Part shown: in pieces, positions 1 through 10,526 of the stretch
Numbering within the stretch: position 1 is the stretch's first letter
How the letters are laid out: each line of letters begins with the position of its first letter
Assembly: GCF_029774155.1 (NCBI RefSeq)
Contig: NZ_CP103833.1
Span: forward strand, 2,108,001 to 2,172,000
Reading direction: 5' to 3'
DNA: 64,000 nucleotides
From: Actinobacillus arthritidis
Lineage (GTDB): Bacteria > Pseudomonadota > Gammaproteobacteria > Enterobacterales > Pasteurellaceae
Translations under genes and position numbers: made by a program
Notes under the pieces: model-generated
What the model was told of the DNA's origin: nothing
The model's input: the letters and a program-made list of their open reading frames with translations, nothing else
Database searches by the model: none

Positions 1-1
1 A

Positions 2-730
2 CGCGGTCAGAAAACCGAGGTAACTAAGTCCATTAGTAATGATTTAGAAGTGCCGGCAAGTGCAGAAATTGTGTTGGAGGGTTATATTGACCCGAATGAA
101 ACGGCATTGGAAGGCCCGTACGGCGATCATACCGGCTATTACAATGAACAAGAGTATTTTCCGGTATTTACTGTGACGCATATCACCATGCGTCGTGATG
201 CGATTTATCATTCGACTTACACCGGTCGTCCGCCGGATGAGCCGGCAGTCCTTGGTGAAGCTTTAAACGAAGTATTTATTCCGATTTTGCAAAAGCAATT
301 TCCGGAAATCGTGGACTTCTATCTACCGCCGGAAGGATGTTCTTATCGCCTTGCAGTGGTGACGATTAAAAAACAATATGCCGGGCATGCAAAACGAGTG
401 ATGATGGGCGTGTGGTCGTTCCTCCGTCAATTTATGTACACCAAATTTGTGATTGTCTGTGATGACGATGTAAACGCAAGAGATTGGAAAGACGTAATTT
501 GGGCGATTACCACACGTTGTGACCCAAGCCGAGATACCACCTTAATTGATCATACACCGATTGATTACCTGGATTTCGCTTCACCGATAGCGGGCTTAGG
601 CTCAAAAATGGGGATTGATGCAACCAATAAATGGCCGGGCGAAACCAACCGTGAATGGGGTACACCGATTAAAAAAGATCCGAATGTGGTTAAACGTGTT
701 GATGAAATTTGGGAGCAATTAGGGCTATAA
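2..730 (+). CDS. ubiD: UbiD, 3-octaprenyl-4-hydroxybenzoate decarboxylase (C-terminal part)
   Basis: The 5' end lies outside the window; the frame is open from base 2, so the GTG at 50 is internal. The 242 visible residues match the second half of the roughly 490-residue prenylated-FMN-dependent decarboxylase that removes the carboxyl group of the octaprenyl-hydroxybenzoate ring in ubiquinone synthesis. Diagnostic stretches are [41 protein letters not shown] and the C-terminal [10 protein letters not shown]. After the stop comes about 150 bp without a gene, holding one uptake-signal core near 770-780. Family assignment is secure. Confidence 0.95.
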   Translation, partial: RGQKTEVTKSISNDLEVPASAEIVLEGYIDPNETALEGPYGDHTGYYNEQEYFPVFTVTHITMRRDAIYHSTYTGRPPDEPAVLGEALNEVFIPILQKQFPEIVDFYLPPEGCSYRLAVVTIKKQYAGHAKRVMMGVWSFLRQFMYTKFVIVCDDDVNARDWKDVIWAITTRCDPSRDTTLIDHTPIDYLDFASPIAGLGSKMGIDATNKWPGETNREWGTPIKKDPNVVKRVDEIWEQLGL

Positions 731-879
731 CTTTAGCAATACGGTGAAAAGTTCGCTGAAAATCACAAGAGCAAGCGGTTAAATTTCCTTAAAAATTTAC
801 CGAATAAAAACAGCTTATTTCAGCAACTTTTGCCGTATTCAATTTTTATTTTTTATTACTTTTTATTAAAGGAGAACTT

Positions 880-1401
880 ATGTTACTGGTAAATCTTACC
901 TTTGTTAGCTTTTTTATTGTCCGTTTGTATAGTTTGAGCATTTCGATTAGAAATGAGAAAGCGCTTATCCAAAAAGGTGCTACGCAACACGGCAGTAAAA
1001 ATTCAAAACTATTATCTATTGTGCATGTCCTGTTCTATTTTTCTGCGTTGTTTGAAGCGAATTATTTTGCCCATCATTGGGACTATCTCAGCACGATCGG
1101 CACAGTTACTTTATTTTTCGCCTATATTGCGCTCTTTTGGGTGATCAATGAATTAAAAGAAATTTGGACGGTGAAACTCTATATTTTGCCAAACCATAAA
1201 ATTAACACTTCAACCTTATTCAGAACGATTAAACACCCTAACTATTTCCTAAATATCATTCCGGAACTGATTGGTGTGGTATTGCTTTGTCATGCGTGGA
1301 ACACACTGATGTATTTATTCCCGATTTACCTTGTTGTGTTAGGTATTCGCATTTATCAAGAAGAAAAAGTGATGAAGCCGCTGTTTGAGCAGGTAAAATA
1401 A
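880..1401 (+). CDS. isoprenylcysteine carboxyl methyltransferase (ICMT) family-like membrane protein
   Basis: A 173-residue protein with four or five hydrophobic segments. The C-terminal half has the ICMT/PEMT-type pattern: a cytosolic stretch TLFRTIKHPNYFLN (conserved R, H-P-N-Y), two closely spaced helices, then RIYQEEKVM with the paired glutamates that normally follow the last helix. Such proteins bind S-adenosylmethionine at the membrane, but bacterial members mostly have no known substrate. The start is supported by AGGAGAA just upstream of ATG. A 7-bp hairpin (1405-1423, arms AGGGGAC/GTCCCCT) lies between this gene and the convergent Fic gene. Membership is likely; function is unknown. 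Confidence 0.7.
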   Translation: MLLVNLTFVSFFIVRLYSLSISIRNEKALIQKGATQHGSKNSKLLSIVHVLFYFSALFEANYFAHHWDYLSTIGTVTLFFAYIALFWVINELKEIWTVKLYILPNHKINTSTLFRTIKHPNYFLNIIPELIGVVLLCHAWNTLMYLFPIYLVVLGIRIYQEEKVMKPLFEQVK

Positions 1402-1404
1402 GTA

Positions 1405-1423
1405 AGGGGACGATATGTCCCCT
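1405..1423. terminator. hairpin between convergent genes
   Basis: Arms AGGGGAC and GTCCCCT with loop GATAT, just after the ICMT-like stop and just before the convergent fic stop. The T-tract is poor, so termination activity is only probable. Confidence 0.4.
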
Positions 1424-1429
1424 CTCTTA

Positions 1430-2251
1430 TCACGCTTTATTATCTATATGTAATAATCGATTACTCAGTTCATTTTTTTCTTCAAGTAATAAATTACGGA
1501 TAAAACGTACGAGAAATTCCGTGTTTTCATAAATGCCTTTAGCAAGATTATTATAGTTTGCTCGTACCAAGGCATTACGGAAATACCACGCATTTTCGGC
1601 AAAAATATCATTGGTTGCATTGAAGCCTAAAGTGTGAAGATATTTGATAAAGAATACGGCGGTAGTTCTGGTATTTCCTTCTTCAAAGCAGTGAATTTGC
1701 CATAATTGTGCGATAAATTGTGCTAAATGTTCGATAATTTGGTCGATTGATAGCCCTTTATAGCTGAATTTACGTTCTTGAGCTAAATCGTATTCTAAGG
1801 TTGTCAACAATTCAGAAGCCATGCCGTAAGTTACTGTTGCGCCGTCTAATACCCACTCTTTTTTCGTGATGTTATAAGTTCGCAATTGTCCGGCGTGTGG
1901 ATAAATATCCTGAAACAGATATTTGTGAATGGCTAAATATTGATTCGTATTAAATGAAAAAGCTGGCTCAGAGAGCAATTTGGCAATGCGTACCGAAACT
2001 TTATCCGCTTCTTCAGTACGATTTTCAATTTCTTTTGTCGGATTTGCTTGGTAATAACCTTCGATCCACTGTTCTGCCATTTCAAACGAGATTTCGCCTT
2101 CAATATGTTTAATTGCCGTCTCTCGTAAATAAGCTGAAGGCTTTAGTCCGTCGACATCTTGTAAACCAATAGCGGTTTGCCAAGCATAGCTTTTCTCTCG
2201 TTTAGAAGGTTCAAGATGGCGGATATATTCAGCGAAGGGATCTTTGGTCAT
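1430..2251 (-). CDS. Fic domain protein with N-terminal VbhA-like segment
   Basis: A 273-residue Fic protein. The catalytic loop is HCFEEGNTRTT at residues 187-197, with the general-base His and the GNxR that binds nucleotide phosphates; the upstream flap-side pattern YLFQDIYPHAGQLR is at 111-124. Fic enzymes transfer AMP or related groups to target hydroxyls. Residues 38-70 (centred on IEGEISFEMAEQWIEGYY) resemble the C-terminal part of VbhA-type antitoxins, suggesting a built-in regulatory module, although a clear (S/T)xxxE(G/N) inhibitory helix is not obvious. It is convergent with the ICMT-like gene, separated by a hairpin. No target can be named from the sequence. Confidence 0.85.
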   Translation of the reverse strand: MTKDPFAEYIRHLEPSKREKSYAWQTAIGLQDVDGLKPSAYLRETAIKHIEGEISFEMAEQWIEGYYQANPTKEIENRTEEADKVSVRIAKLLSEPAFSFNTNQYLAIHKYLFQDIYPHAGQLRTYNITKKEWVLDGATVTYGMASELLTTLEYDLAQERKFSYKGLSIDQIIEHLAQFIAQLWQIHCFEEGNTRTTAVFFIKYLHTLGFNATNDIFAENAWYFRNALVRANYNNLAKGIYENTEFLVRFIRNLLLEEKNELSNRLLHIDNKA

Positions 2252-2306
2252 ATCAGGATTCTCATAGGTTTGAATAACGATATTTTAATTGTAACAAGAG
2301 TAAAGA

Positions 2307-2350
2307 CAAGCGGTTAAATTTGCAAAATTTTCTGCAAATTTAACCGCTTG
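2307..2350. terminator. inverted uptake-signal pair, 18-bp stem
   Basis: Perfect inverted repeat: 2307-2324 pairs with 2333-2350, each arm containing CAAGCGGT. It sits just after the stop of the 2365-3369 lipoprotein gene and is the usual Pasteurellaceae arrangement in which two uptake signals form a terminator. Confidence 0.75.
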
Positions 2351-2364
2351 CTCGTATGGCTTAA

Positions 2365-3369
2365 TTACTCATTTTCAGCTTGGATATGATCTGGTGCTAA
2401 ATCATAGCCATCTTTAGACTTACGTTGATATTCCGTATTGAGTAACTGATTGATTTCGTACCAAGGTACGGTCAGGCTGATTTCACCTTCAGCGAATGGG
2501 CCTAATGCATACGGCGGATAAATAAATTTCACCCCATCATCGGTAAATAAGAAATCTTCCGAAACATAAAAGTCTTGTTTCGGGGTAAAGGTGCTGTATT
2601 TGCCGTTTGCATCCGGTTCGTTACGCTGTTCGTAATGACTCCACAAAATCGCAGAGAGTTCCACTTGTTTTGCTGGAGAGAGTAGGTCATCCAGTAAAAT
2701 AATACGTTTTTTATTTACATCGATATTAAAATATTTGGTGTGGTAGTTATTATGTGCGCCGCCGCTGTATTCATCATAGTTTTGGAAAAAGGTTACGATA
2801 TTATGGCGTTGTCCTAAATAAATCGTCTCCGCCGTTTGGGTAATACCTAAGGTTTCCCCTTCTTTTAAAGTTGCCAAATTTTCCTGATAATCTTGTTCCA
2901 ATACAGTTTTTAATTGGCTTAACTCATCACCATTTATTGCATTGCGATCAATTTTACTATTGGCATCGGCAGTTACCGGTTGATAAGTAATTAATACTTG
3001 TTTCGCCAATAAATTATCCAACCAATCAAAACCGGTCTTTGCCAAGCTAACAAAATAGTATTGCTCTGCCGACATAATTGCTTGTTCTTGATCGGCTTGC
3101 GGCTTAAATTTGATGCGTTCTTGTTTGGCAAAAAACGGATAAATTTCGGCATTTAGGGCTGGAATCGTTTGAGGAATATTCGATTTTTCCACTACGGTTT
3201 GTTGTAATGCGGTCAATTTTTGTTGAGAGTCTGTAATTTGCTGATTTAATTGCGTAATTGTTTGCTCCGCTTGTTGCAATTTTTCGGTTAATGCTTGGTT
3301 GTTTTTATCATCGCAAGCTGTAAGCATTAATGTTGCGGCAATTAATAGGCTAAGTGCTGTTTTATTCAT
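2365..3369 (-). CDS. lipoprotein with coiled coil and DUF3298-like domain
   Basis: A 334-residue protein with a lipoprotein signal (lipobox LTAC, Cys19). Residues 25-60 form a Gln/Leu-rich heptad coiled coil. The rest resembles bacterial DUF3298/RsiV-type extracytoplasmic domains: YSGGAHNNYHTKYFNID near residue 200, then the C-terminal GPFAEGEISLTVPWYEI. This suggests an envelope-anchored protein facing the periplasm. It is a single gene ending at an inverted uptake-signal terminator. The biochemical role of the domain outside RsiV-like anti-sigma factors is not established, and there is no sigma factor next to it. Confidence 0.75.
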   Translation of the reverse strand: MNKTALSLLIAATLMLTACDDKNNQALTEKLQQAEQTITQLNQQITDSQQKLTALQQTVVEKSNIPQTIPALNAEIYPFFAKQERIKFKPQADQEQAIMSAEQYYFVSLAKTGFDWLDNLLAKQVLITYQPVTADANSKIDRNAINGDELSQLKTVLEQDYQENLATLKEGETLGITQTAETIYLGQRHNIVTFFQNYDEYSGGAHNNYHTKYFNIDVNKKRIILLDDLLSPAKQVELSAILWSHYEQRNEPDANGKYSTFTPKQDFYVSEDFLFTDDGVKFIYPPYALGPFAEGEISLTVPWYEINQLLNTEYQRKSKDGYDLAPDHIQAENE

Positions 3370-3689
3370 AAAAGTGCCTTGATAAGAGAGAGAAAATTAT
3401 AGCTAAAAATAGCAAAATCAGTATAAATTGCAATCCATTTCAGATTTTTTATCTTGCATAGGTTATGATATTTGCCTTGCTTATAACAGTATGAAAATGC
3501 GATAATAAAACGCTTTTTTGTCTGGCAAAATTGCCAGTTTATTTGTAACAAATAAGCAAAAAAGTACCGCTTGTTGATAATCTAAATTGCAAGCCTAAGT
3601 GATTGATTTTGCGGTTAATTCGAGACAAGAAGATGCAACGTAAGACAAAAAATATCGCTTATTACACCCTCCGATTTTAATTTGCTTTA

Positions 3690-3740
3690 GACAGTCGGGA
3701 GACTGCCCCTAATCCGTTAAGGAATACAAAGGTATTCCGT
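3690..3740 (+). promoter_or_regulatory. rne leader hairpins (rne5-like 5' UTR)
   Basis: The 470 bp between the divergent lipoprotein gene and rne contain no gene. Two adjacent hairpins stand out: 3692-3705 (CAGTC-GGGA-GACTG) and 3721-3738 (GGAATAC-AAAG-GTATTCC), followed by a long untranslated stretch to the rne ATG at 3840. In enterobacteria the rne leader carries hairpins through which RNase E lowers its own mRNA; position and layout fit, but homology was not tested. Confidence 0.5.
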
Positions 3741-3839
3741 TTTATATAAAGGATTTCATTTAGTCGTGTAATTTACACCCAAAAGTAAATTGAATCGGGC
3801 GGTAATTTAAAAGTAAAAAATGAATAATGAGAAAACACA

Positions 3840-6817
3840 ATGAAAAGAATGTTAATCAATGCGACTCAAAAAGAAGAGTTGCGAGTTGCACTCGTTGATG
3901 GGCAACGTTTGTTCGATTTAGATATCGAAAGCCCAGGACACGAGCAAAAAAAATCGAATATCTACAAGGGGAAAATCGCCCGTGTTGAGCCAAGTCTTGA
4001 AGCCGCTTTCGTTGATTACGGTGCAGAACGTCACGGTTTCCTTCCTTTAAAAGAAATCTCACGTGAATACTTCCCAGCGGATTATGTATTCAACGGTCGC
4101 CCGAATATCAAAGATATTATCAAAGAAGGGCAAGAAGTTATCGTACAGGTGAATAAAGAAGAACGTGGTAATAAAGGTGCTTGCGTTGACCACTTTTATC
4201 TCGCTTGCCGGTAGCTATTTAGTTTTAATGCCGAATAATCCACGTGCCGGCGGGATCTCTCGCCGTATCGAAGGTGATGAGCGTTTAGAGTTAAAAGAAG
4301 CGTTAGATTGCTTAGATGTGCCAGAAGATGTCGGTTTAATCGTGCGTACCGCTGGCGTAGGCAAATCGCCAGAAGAGCTTCAATGGGACTTAAAAGTGTT
4401 GTTACACCATTGGGAAGCAATTAAAAAAGCGGCGGAATCTCGTCCGGCTCCATTCCTTATCCATCAAGAAAGTGATGTGATTGTTCGTGCGATCCGTGAT
4501 TATCTCCGCCGTGATATCGGTGAAATCTTAATTGATAACAAAAAAATCTTCGAAAAAGCGAAAAACCATATTCGTCTAGTGCGTCCAGATTTCATCAATC
4601 GTGTGCGTTTATATGAAGGTGAAGTACCGTTATTCAGTCATTATCAAATCGAATCACAAATCGAATCGGCGTTCCAACGTGAAGTGCGTTTACCGTCAGG
4701 CGGTTCAATCGTGATTGACGTAACTGAAGCATTAACGGCGATTGATATTAACTCATCACGCTCAACCCGTGGTGGCGATATCGAAGAGACTGCGTTAAAT
4801 ACCAACTTAGAAGCGGCGGATGAAATTGCACGTCAATTACGTTTACGTGACTTAGGTGGTTTGATTGTCATCGACTTTATCGATATGACTCCGGTGCGCC
4901 ACCAACGTGAAGTGGAAAACCGTATCCGTGAAGCGACACGCCAAGACCGTGCACGTATTCAGTTCGGTCGTATTTCACGTTTCGGTTTATTAGAAATGAG
5001 CCGTCAGCGTTTAAGTCCATCACTCAGCGAAGCATCAAGCCACGTTTGCCCTCGCTGTCAAGGTACGGGTAAAGTGCGTGATAACGAATCGATTGCACTT
5101 TCAATTTTACGCTTATTAGAAGAAGAGGCAATTAAAGAAAATACTGCACAAGTTCATACTATCGTGCCGGTACAAATTGCGTCTTACTTACTCAATGAAA
5201 AACGTAAAGCAATTTCAAGTATCGAAAAACGTCACGATGTACAAGTGATTGTGGTACCGACCGAGAGTATGGAAACACCACATTTCAGTGTATATCGTTT
5301 ACGTGAAAATGAAGTGTTACCAACACTTAGCTACGATTTAGCGAAGCACTATCATACTCACGAAGACGATGCTCAAATGAATATTCATACGGTTTCAGAA
5401 GAAGCATTAGTGACACGTAATGAACCGGTAATTACGGTCGAATCTGTATTACAAAGTAGTGAGCTAAATCTTCAACCGGCTCCGACGCCGGTGGAGCCGG
5501 CTAAACCGTCATTACTTAGCCGTTTGATTGCTAAGGTGAAAAGTTTCTTTGCCGCGGAAGAACAAGTTGAAGAGAAACCGAAGCCGAAATCTCGCAACCA
5601 ACGTGATCGCCGTAATCGTCGCGAACGACCAAATCGTACGGAACGCCAAGAGCGTAAACAGACGCAAGCAACAGGAAGAGCAAAAAGCACAACGTCAGGA
5701 ACGTAATCAAGAACGTGTGGAAGCGAAAAAAGCACGTCGCCAAGTGGTTGAAGAAGTGGCTGGTGGGCAAGAGGCTCAAACGGAATCACGTTCAAACAAT
5801 AAAGAAAACGCAGTGACGGAGCGTCGACAGCGTCGTGATTTACGTAAAAAAGTGCGTGTGGATAACGTGGAAAATACGGCTGTTACTGCTCAAGTCGTGG
5901 AAGAAAAAGTGCAAACTGTAGAGCAAATTCAACCGCTTATTACACAATCTGAACAACCGTTAGTGGCTGAAGATCGCCAAGACGTACGTGAAAACGGGCG
6001 TCAACGTCGTCTTCCTCGTCATCTTCGTGTTGGTAACCAACGTCGCCGTGAAAACAATAATCGTAAAGAGAACGCGGTTGCGGCAATGCCTTTAGCGGCG
6101 ACAGTTGCTTCTCCGGAAATGGCAAGCGGTAAGATTTGGGTAAAATTTAGCGAACCGGTATCAACTAACAAACCGAATAGCAAAGCGGAAGAAAAACCAC
6201 GTTTCTTATCCGTAGATGAAATGCTCGAACAACAAACTAGCGAGGCGGTAACTGAACCTGCTATCGAAATGAATATTGAGGATAATGCAAGTTCTGTTGC
6301 ACCGATTGTCGGCTTTATTAAACAATCTTCCGATCGTGATTTAGTGAAAGAAAATAAAGAGCGTTTACATCATCACACTGAAGAAAGTGAACAAGCGGAT
6401 GAGCAATTAGTTGAAAAAGCAATGGCAAAACATGTTGCTCCGCTAGGTGGCTTTGTGTCACAACATTCTGATCGTGATCTTGTTAAAGAAAAGAATGAAC
6501 GAGTACAAAAATACCAAGCTAAAGCAACACAAGCGCCTGCTGTTGAAGGTCTTAATGTAGGAGTAATTAAAGTGCCGGTATCAAATTACCAAAGTGAGTA
6601 CAGTTTTAATGGTAATTTGGGTACATTTTCTCGTGTAGCACATACTAAGTCAGCAATGACGGTCGCTTCTGCACCGGATAGAGTGTTAGAAATGGCAACG
6701 GTAACAGAATGGACACAATCCAAATATTATTTCTATGGAAAAGGGTTTGGCGGACATTCTAGTGCCGTGAGCCATGTTCATTCAGCTCCACGTGTTGCGA
6801 GCATAGATAATGAATAA
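3840..6817 (+). CDS. rne: RNase E (two frameshifts in this sequence)
   Basis: Endoribonuclease E, core of the RNA degradosome. About 991 residues when repaired. The N-terminal catalytic half is typical: S1-like RNA-binding segment, DNase I-like segment with [10 protein letters not shown], and the zinc-link CPRCQGTG. The C-terminal half is basic and disordered (about 4.9-6.8 kb), with arginine-rich stretches and two copies of a motif containing SDRDLVKE, near 6299 and 6433. The frame breaks at 4179-4184 (GCTTGC where GCTGC gives the conserved NKGAALTTF) and at 5664-5669 (GCAAGC where GCAGC joins the frames). Both are single-base insertions. As rne is essential in relatives, these are probably sequence errors. 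Confidence 0.93.
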
Positions 6818-6838
6818 CGTGTAATATTTTGAATCGAA

Positions 6839-6869
6839 AGCCAATTGATGTTTCAATTGGCTTTTTTTT
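6839..6869 (+). terminator. rne terminator
   Basis: Perfect 10-bp stem AGCCAATTGA/TCAATTGGCT (6839-6848 with 6853-6862), loop TGTT, followed by a run of T to 6869. It lies 22 bp after the rne stop. Confidence 0.9.
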
Positions 6870-6979
6870 AATCAAAAAGAAATATTTTTGGAAACTTATT
6901 TGATAAAGCATATTCTAAAGGGTATATGTTTGCTTAATTAAAAGTGGACATCATTTATTTTTTACATAAGGAAACACAA

Positions 6980-7506
6980 ATGAAAAAATCTCTATTAGCG
7001 TTAGTATTAGGTGCAACATTAACTTTAGCGACTTGTGATCAAGCAAACCAAGCAAAAGATGCAGTAGCGGCTAAAGCTCAAGAAGCCAAAACTGCAACAC
7101 AAGATGCGCGAAAGCGGTAGCGGACAAAGCAACTGAAGCAAAAGATGCAGTAGCAACTAAAGCGACAGAAATGAAAGATGCGACAGCAGCGAAAGTTGAA
7201 GAAGCCAAAACTGCAACACAAGATGCGCCGAAAGCAGTAGCGGACAAAGCAACTGAAGCAAAAGATGCAGTAGCAACTAAAGCGACAGAAATGAAAGATG
7301 CAGCGGCGAGCAAAAGTTGAAGAAGCCAAAACTGCAACACAAGATGCGGCGAAAGCAGTAGCGGATAAAGCAACTGAAGCAAAAGATGCTTGCAGACAAC
7401 TAAGGCGACAGAAATAAAAGATGCGACAACAACTAAAGTTGAATCAGCGACCGAAGCTGTAAAAGAAAAAGCAACTGAAGTAAAACAAGCAGTTGAAACT
7501 AAATAA
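6980..7506 (+). pseudogene. alanine/lysine-rich repeat lipoprotein, frame broken by several indels
   Basis: ATG at 6980 starts MKKSLLALVLGATLTLATC, a lipoprotein signal with Cys19. The repaired product is about 174 residues, almost entirely amphipathic helix of the form KATEAKDAVATKATEMKDA, resembling apolipoprotein- or LEA-like repeats. The DNA has three tandem units of about 120 bp starting at 7082, 7201 and 7322. Observed spacings of 119 and 121 bp show -1 and +1 slips. Further breaks lie at 7306-7311 and 7388-7395, and the stop at 7504 is reached with a net shift of +2. The gene is either a true pseudogene or intact in the cell and misread here. A long open frame on the other strand is only a shadow of the repeats. 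Confidence 0.7.
7082..7440 (+). repeat. three tandem ~120-bp units
   Basis: Each unit starts GAAGCCAAAACTGCAACAC and encodes about 40 residues of charged amphipathic helix. Units start at 7082, 7201 and 7322; the last diverges from about 7388. Confidence 0.85.
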
Positions 7507-7540
7507 TTCTTGCTAAGGTATCTCCAAACCAAAGCAAAAA

Positions 7541-7565
7541 AGCCCGCAAATTGCGGGCTTTCTTT
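7541..7565. terminator. terminator after repeat lipoprotein gene
   Basis: Stem AGCCCGC/GCGGGCT (7541-7547 with 7553-7559) preceded by A6 and followed by a T-rich run, so it could act in both directions. Confidence 0.85.
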
Positions 7566-7588
7566 TTAGGTAATGGATGTAATCCGAT

Positions 7589-7618
7589 AAAAAAGCGGTC
7601 GAATTTGACCGCTTTTTT
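7589..7618. terminator. inverted uptake-signal terminator for valS
   Basis: Perfect palindrome of six A, GCGGTC, loop GAATTT, GACCGC, six T. It lies 15 bp beyond the valS stop and has a U-tract on either strand. Confidence 0.9.
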
Positions 7619-7632
7619 ACTATTTACTTCGA

Positions 7633-10505
7633 TTAAAGATTTTCAATCGCTTGGTATTGCGTTTGAAGTTTCTCTAAACCATTTTGGTACTCTTGCATTT
7701 TTTCTCGTTCTTTTGCGATTACCGCTTCCGGTGCTTTTGCCACAAAGGCTTCGTTGCTGAGTTTGTTTTCAATGCGAGTGATTTCACCACGCATTTTCTC
7801 GATCTCTTTGGTTAATCGAGCTAACTCTGCTTCTTTGTTGATAAAGCCAGCCATTGGGATTAGCACTTCCACGTTACCCACTAATTTCGCTACTGAAAGT
7901 GGTGCAGTTTCGTCCGCACTTAGTACTTGTACGCTATCTAACTTCGCCATTGCTTTTAACAAGCGGTCGTTTTCCGCAAGAATTTTGCGTTGCTCGTCAG
8001 ATACGTTGCGAACAAGGAATTCTAAGCCTTTACTTGGGGCAATGTTGCTTTCCGCGCGAATGTTACGCACAGCAGTAATAACATCTCGTAACCAGTTGAT
8101 TTCCGCAATAGCCTCATCATCCACTAAATTTTCATCAAATTTAGGGAAAGGCTGAACCATAATTGAGCTATTTTCAGGTAAATTCGCTACAAGTGCTACT
8201 TTTTGCCAAATTTCTTCTGTGATAAACGGCATAATTGGATGAGCTAAACGCAGTAATTTCTCTAATACATCAATTAACGTATCTCTTGCGCCATTTTTTT
8301 GTGTACAAGACCCATTTGCAAATACAGGTTTTGTCAGTTCTAAATACCAATCACAGAATTTATTCCAAGTAAAATCATACACTTCATTTGCGGCTAAGTC
8401 GAAGCGATATTGTCCTAGTGCATCTCTAAATCTTTTTACTGTATTATTAAACTCTGCTTGAATCCAACGATCAGCTAAAGAAAGTTCAAAACCATCTTTA
8501 TCGCTAAGCTCCATACTTGTCACATTCATTAGCACATAGCGGCTCGCATTCCATAATTTATTACAGAAGTTGCGGTAGCCCTCTAAACGTTTCATATCCC
8601 AGTTGATATCACGACCGTTACTTGCTAATGCGGCTAAAGTGAAACGCAATGCGTCCGTACCGTGTGCGGCAATACCATTCTCAAACTCTTTGCGAGTCGC
8701 TTTAGCAATTTTTTCCGCCAGTTGCGGTTGCATCATATTACCAGTGCGTTTTTCGAGTAAATCTTCAAGGGAAATGCCATCAATCATATCGATTGGGTCA
8801 AGTACGTTCCCCTTCGATTTCGACATTTTTTGACCTTGCTCGTCACGAATCAAACCGGTTACATACACGGTTTTGAACGGAACTTGCGGTTTGCCGTTTT
8901 CATCTTTCACAAAGTGCATTGTGAACATAATCATACGTGCAACCCAGAAGAAGATGATGTCGAAACCAGTGATTAACACGTCAGTCGGGTGGAACATTTT
9001 TAGCTCTTTGGTTTGCTCCGGCCAACCTAAAGTTGAGAACGTCCACAAGCCTGATGAGAACCAAGTATCTAACACGTCTTCATCTTGGCGTAATGCAAGA
9101 TCTGCCGGTAAGTTGTGTTTTTGACGCACTTCTTCTTCGTTGCGTGCTACATACACATTACCTGCTTCGTCATACCACGCAGGGATGCGATGTCCCCACC
9201 ATAATTGGCGAGAGATACACCAGTCTTGAATATCACGCATCCAAGAGAAGTAAAGGTTTTCGTATTGTTTCGGTACGAATTGGATTTCGCCGTCTTCTAC
9301 CGCTTTAGTTGCTACTTCCGCAAGTGGTTTCACGCTTACATACCATTGGTCGGTTAGCATTGGCTCAATTGGCACGCCACCACGGTCGCCGTAAGGTACT
9401 TTCAAATCGTGCGGTTTGATGTCGTCTAATAAGCCTAACGCTTCAAAATCCGCCACCACTTTTTTACGCGCGCGAAACGCTCTAAGCCTTGATAATCCGC
9501 AGGGATTTTCGCTTCATAAGTCGTTAGTGGTTTACCGTCTGTACCGATAATTTCCGCTTCCGCACGGATATCCGCATTCATCGTCATCACGTTTACCATT
9601 GGCAAGCCGTGGCGTTTACCTACTTCGTAGTCGTTGAAATCGTGTGCCGGGGTAATTTTTACTACACCAGTACCAAACTCACGATCAACGTATTCGTCCG
9701 CCACAATTGGGATTTCACGGTTTGCAAGCGGTAATACTACCGTTTTACCGATTAATGATTGATAACGCTCGTCTTCTGGGTGAACTGCCACTGCCGTATC
9801 GCCTAATACGGTTTCAGGACGAGTAGTCGCTACCACTAAGTAATCTTTGCCGTCTGCGGTTTTCGCACCATTTGCTAACGGATAACGGAAATGCCAAAGC
9901 GAGCCTTTACTCTCTTTGTTTTCCACTTCTAAATCTGAAATAGCCGTGTGAAGTTTTGGATCCCAGTTTACGAGGCGTTTACCACGATAAATCAAGCCTT
10001 CTTCGTGTAAGCGAACGAACACTTCTTTTACCGCATTCGATAAGCCTTCATCCATGGTGAAACGTTCACGATCCCAGTCGATTGAGTTGCCTAAACGACG
10101 CATTTGTTGGCTGATTGTGCCGCCTGAATAAGCTTTCCAATCCCAGATTTTGTTGATGAAAGCCTCACGCCCATAATCGTGACGAGTTTTGCCTTCTTCC
10201 GTCGCGATTTTACGCTCCACCACCATTTGGGTTGCGATACCCGCATGGTCTGTACCGGTTTGCCAAAGGGTATTGTTACCTTCCATACGGTTGAAACGGA
10301 TTAATGTATCCATTAACGTTTGTTGGAAAGCGTGTCCCATATGCAATGAACCGGTTACATTTGGCGGTGGAATTGCGATACAGTAGCTTGGTGCATTAAT
10401 ATCTTCGCTCGGTTTAAAATAGCCTTGCGATTCCCAGTGTTGGTAGAGTGCTTGCTCTACGGCGGAAGGGTTAAAACGGTCTTCCATTGTGAATTGTTTG
10501 GTCAT
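7633..10505 (-). CDS. valS: valyl-tRNA synthetase (one frameshift)
   Basis: Class I aminoacyl-tRNA synthetase charging tRNA-Val; about 957 residues when repaired, the usual length. The HIGH-type motif is in [14 protein letters not shown] near residue 45; the editing domain follows; KMSKSKGNV lies in the 3' half; the C-terminal 65 residues form the tRNA-binding coiled coil. The frame breaks at 9470-9473: GCGC replaces the GCTGC (coding strand GCAGC) needed for the conserved ERFAARK. A single missing base in an essential gene is probably a sequence error. In enterobacteria holC lies directly upstream; here about 3.8 kb of other genes separates them. Confidence 0.95.
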
Positions 10506-10526
10506 TGGTTTTTCTCTGTTAAAAAT

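Noticed and set aside
4165-4214. Programmed frameshift in rne
   Set aside because: No slippery heptamer or stimulatory structure is seen, and the same kind of indel occurs in many unrelated genes at GCWGC, so an artefact is the better explanation.
7071-7532. A 153-codon open frame on the minus strand across the repeat lipoprotein gene
   Set aside because: It is the complement of a repeat of GC-rich alanine/lysine codons, has no ribosome binding site and gives an implausible Ala/Ser/Val/Phe protein; the plus strand has a lipoprotein signal and terminator.
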